NCBI GenBank assembly: GCA_934149515.1
Contig: CAKPFD010000005.1
Span: forward strand, 22,463-86,462
Source of the DNA: an uncultured Bacilli bacterium
Lineage (GTDB): Bacteria; Bacillota_I; Bacilli_A; RF39; UBA660
Reading direction: 5' to 3'
DNA length: 64,000 nucleotides
The position numbers and the translations under genes were made by a program. Under the pieces are notes generated by a model. It was not told where the DNA came from. It did no database searches and saw only the letters and a program-made list of their open reading frames with translations. This document shows, piece after piece, positions 61,554 through 64,000 of this stretch; position 1 is the stretch's first letter, and each line of letters starts with the position of its first letter.

Positions 61554-63677
61554 ATGAACATCAAAGAATACGCACAAGATATAGGAGTAAGTGTAGAAAA
61601 GATTCTAAAACACATGGAACGATTAGCCATGCCAGTCGATGATTTAGATAGAATTTTAAGTGATGAAGAAGTCATTTTACTAGATAATTCCATTCAAGAT
61701 GAAGAAGACTATGTTCAAGATGAACAACAATTAGAATTAGAAAATGATTTTGAACTAGAGGAAAAAGCTGAACAAATAGCAATGGATGCTAAATTTAAAG
61801 ATGAAACAAGCAAAGTCACAAAAGTAAAATCTAAGCAAGCAAAGCAACAAGATGCTAAAACAAATTTTGCAGCTGATCGTAAGAAAATCTACAAGCATCG
61901 TCAAAAACTACAAAGTAACGAAGCAATCATTCAAGATGATGTCTTATTATATAAAGACAATATGACTGTAGGAGAAGTAGCATCTGCACTACAAGTAAGT
62001 ACAGGAGAACTTATAAAAAAATTAATGGGACTTGGAATGATGGTAACCCTTAACCAACCATTAAAATTCGAAGATGTTGAAATATTAGCTTTAGATTATA
62101 ACAAAACAGTAAAAAAAGAAGAAGCTGTAGATATATCTAATTTTGAAAACTATGAAATTGAAGATAAGCAAGAAGATTTAGTAGAAAGGCCACCAGTTGT
62201 AACCATTATGGGACATGTTGATCATGGAAAAACAACATTACTAGATTACTTAAGGAAAAGTAGTGTAGCTCAAGGAGAAGCTGGAGGAATTACCCAAGCC
62301 ATTGGAGCTTATCAAGTAAAATGTCATGATAAAATGATAACCTTTATCGACACACCAGGACATGCAGCATTTACAGAAATGCGAGCAAGAGGAGCAGCTG
62401 TTACCGATATTGTCATTATCATTGTTGCAGCAGATGATGGCGTTATGCCTCAAACCAAAGAAGCCATCGATCATGCCAAAGCAGCAGGTGTTCCAATTAT
62501 TGTTGCAATCAATAAAATTGATAAACCAGAAGCCAATGTAGAACGTGTACTAACCGGCCTTGCTGAAGCTTCCCTAACCCCAGAAGAATGGGGAGGCGAC
62601 ACCATCGTTAATCGCATTTCAGCAGTTACAGGAGAAGGCGTTGAAGAACTATTAGAAAACATCTTATTAGTAGCAGAAATGCAAGAATTAAAAGCCAATC
62701 CTTCACGTTATGCCACCGGAGCTGTGTTAGAAAGCCAAATGGATAAACATGTCGGAAGTATTGTTACATTATTAATTCAAAATGGAACACTTCGCTTAGG
62801 GGATCCAATTGTTGTTGGTACTTCTTACGGCAAAGTTAGAACTTTGAAAAATGATATGGGTCAAAACATCGTTAAAGCAACACCATCTATGCCAGTAGAA
62901 ATTACCGGATTATCTTCCATTCCAAGTGCTGGTGATAAGTTTATGGCGTTTGAAACAGAAAAACAAGCCAAAGCAATCGCCTTAGAAAGAGCAACAAGAG
63001 CCAAAGAAGCCGATACGAATCGCACTGGAATGAGTTTAGAAGATCTATTCGGTCAAATTCATGATGGTTTAAAAGAAATTAATGTTGTATTAAAAACAGA
63101 CGTTAACGGAAGCCTAGAAGCAGTGAAAAAATCATTAGAAAAAATAAATGTTGAAGGTATTAAAATCAACGTCATAAGAGCAGGCGTTGGTGCTATTACA
63201 GAAAGTGATGTTGTTCTAGCCCAAGCTTCCAATGCCATCATCATCGGCTTTAACGTTCGTGGCAATAACAAAGTAAATGATATCGCTAAAGAATATAATG
63301 TAGAAATTAGATTATATGATATTATTTATAAAGTAGTAGAAGACATGGAAAACGCCATGAAAGGAATGCTAGAACCAATCTATGAAGAAAAAGTATTAGG
63401 AAGTCTAGAAGTAAGACAACTATTCAAATTCTCAAAAGTTGGTATGATAGCAGGATGCCACGTTTTAAATGGAAATGTCAAAGCAAATAATAAAGCAAGA
63501 GTCATTCGTGATGGTATCGTTATTTATAACGGAGCTATCAAAAGCCTACAACACGAAAAAGATCAAGTCAAAGAAGTCAAAAAAGATATGGATTGTGGTA
63601 TAACCCTTGAAAACTTTCAAGACTATAAAGAAAATGACATCATTGAAGTCTATGAACTAGTAGAAATTAAAAGATAA
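61554..63677 (+). CDS. infB: Translation initiation factor IF-2
   Basis: 707 aa. Short N-terminal region with the IF2_N helix (VGEVASALQVSTGELIKKLMGLG), G domain with GHVDHGKTTLLD, DTPGHAAF and NKID, then domains II-IV. Start ATG 61554 (AGAGGTG upstream), three codons after an in-frame GTG. Confidence 0.97.
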   Translation: MNIKEYAQDIGVSVEKILKHMERLAMPVDDLDRILSDEEVILLDNSIQDEEDYVQDEQQLELENDFELEEKAEQIAMDAKFKDETSKVTKVKSKQAKQQDAKTNFAADRKKIYKHRQKLQSNEAIIQDDVLLYKDNMTVGEVASALQVSTGELIKKLMGLGMMVTLNQPLKFEDVEILALDYNKTVKKEEAVDISNFENYEIEDKQEDLVERPPVVTIMGHVDHGKTTLLDYLRKSSVAQGEAGGITQAIGAYQVKCHDKMITFIDTPGHAAFTEMRARGAAVTDIVIIIVAADDGVMPQTKEAIDHAKAAGVPIIVAINKIDKPEANVERVLTGLAEASLTPEEWGGDTIVNRISAVTGEGVEELLENILLVAEMQELKANPSRYATGAVLESQMDKHVGSIVTLLIQNGTLRLGDPIVVGTSYGKVRTLKNDMGQNIVKATPSMPVEITGLSSIPSAGDKFMAFETEKQAKAIALERATRAKEADTNRTGMSLEDLFGQIHDGLKEINVVLKTDVNGSLEAVKKSLEKINVEGIKINVIRAGVGAITESDVVLAQASNAIIIGFNVRGNNKVNDIAKEYNVEIRLYDIIYKVVEDMENAMKGMLEPIYEEKVLGSLEVRQLFKFSKVGMIAGCHVLNGNVKANNKARVIRDGIVIYNGAIKSLQHEKDQVKEVKKDMDCGITLENFQDYKENDIIEVYELVEIKR

Positions 63678-63681
63678 ATAA

Positions 63682-63725
63682 AACACTTGTCTTAATCAAA
63701 TAGAAGTTAAGATAAGTGTTTTTTC
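63682..63725 (+). terminator. Intrinsic terminator after infB
   Basis: AACACTTGTCTTAA pairs with TTAAGATAAGTGTT (one mismatch), then T6. Confidence 0.85.
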
Positions 63726-63768
63726 TGTCAAATAAAGAAAAGAAATAGCTATTTTAAACGAACTATGC

Positions 63769-63787
63769 TATTCTTATTATAAGAATA
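63769..63787. promoter_or_regulatory. Perfect palindrome upstream of the last gene
   Basis: TATTCTTAT-T-ATAAGAATA: 9-bp arms around one base, about 20 nt before the start. Possible operator. Confidence 0.4.
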
Positions 63788-63809
63788 AAATAAGGAAGAT
63801 GAGAAAAAA

Positions 63810-64000
63810 ATGAATGATTTTACAATTTTATCAGCAGAGCAAATATTTGACATTGATAAATTAGATATTTTAAAAAAACGAGGGATAAAAGCAGCAGTAA
63901 CAGACTTTACAATTCTTTCAGGTACTTTTATTGTCAGTTTAGAAGACATGAAAGAAGGCTTTAAATACGATTATGTCGATGGCGCTAATAAAACATTAGC
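63810..64000 (+). CDS. Hypothetical protein, 3' end outside the window
   Basis: Starts ATG after AAGGAAG; 63 complete codons are visible (MNDFTILSAEQIFDIDKLDILKK...). No recognised family; the N-terminal sequence TDFTILSGTFIVSLED suggests a soluble alpha/beta protein. Confidence 0.65.
   Translation, partial: MNDFTILSAEQIFDIDKLDILKKRGIKAAVTDFTILSGTFIVSLEDMKEGFKYDYVDGANKTL

Noticed and set aside
1..64000. Reverse transcriptase, transposase or integrase gene
   Set aside because: None of the open frames shows YxDD, DDE or tyrosine-recombinase motifs, so any DGR enzyme must lie outside the window.

Overview
The window is A+T-rich DNA from a low-GC Gram-positive-type bacterium. UGA is used as a stop (genes ending at 3478 and 10271), so the code is standard. 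The organism makes peptidoglycan (mraY, ftsW, murC, murG, murB, divIB, a PASTA-type PBP), has Firmicutes-style regulation (CIRCE/HrcA, a T-box, YlbJ/YlbL, an RNase J) and type IV pilus-like genes. Short intergenic spaces and compact versions of some genes (RimP of 86 aa, no YlxQ between YlxR and IF-2) suggest a reduced-genome member of the Bacilli, such as an uncultured gut lineage near the Mollicutes. That placement is inference.

Layout. 1-3.5 kb: a pilus assembly ATPase diverges from two prepilin-like genes, one carrying large surface repeats. 3.4-7.4 kb: YlbJ, the Lon-like PDZ protease YlbL and a transpeptidase PBP. 7.5-10.3 kb: an unrecognised three-gene operon (transglutaminase-like, unknown, 2H-phosphoesterase-like). 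10.3-12.4 kb: mraY-ftsW. 12.5-17.6 kb: HdeD-like membrane protein, TetR regulator, RND/MMPL exporter and its heptad-repeat partner, followed by a probable small RNA. 17.9-23.6 kb: two hypotheticals, an acyl-CoA synthetase, a hybrid histidine kinase and an HPt-receiver protein. 27-37 kb: pilin-like and TasA-like genes, the hrcA-grpE-dnaK-pepF-dnaJ heat-shock cluster, rnc and a J2-like RNase J. 40-48 kb: degenerate polysaccharide deacetylase, T-box-thrS, metal transport genes, yidD, queH, a radical SAM protein and murC. 48.7-50.1 kb: an AlbA_2/ATPase regulator between two copies of a murC-tail sequence. 52.5-59.7 kb: M23 peptidase, phosphohexomutase, murG-murB-divIB, PAP2 phosphatase, dgkA and a CPBP protease. 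59.7-63.7 kb: rimP-nusA-ylxR-infB. The window ends inside an unrecognised gene.

The most unusual element is a family of three long paralogous surface proteins (23979-26051, 37708-39747, 50401-52365). Each has a membrane-anchored TasA-like N-terminus and two lectin/sulfatase-fold-like (DUF6273-like) domains. Four of the six domains carry a G+C-rich block of about 75 nt in which residues vary at AAC/AAT-like codons. Just downstream of the first gene a non-coding stretch (26157-26228) aligns to these blocks but has adenines at the variable positions. This is the expected signature of a diversity-generating retroelement (template and variable repeats), although no reverse transcriptase is present in the window. 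Each of the three genes is also preceded by a promoter, a short leader ORF containing a conserved KLxW-GG core, and an intrinsic terminator. In two leaders the core is a run of 9-10 G, suggesting phase-variable attenuation. Together these features suggest a surface-variation system with both sequence diversification and on/off switching; the mechanism is inferred.
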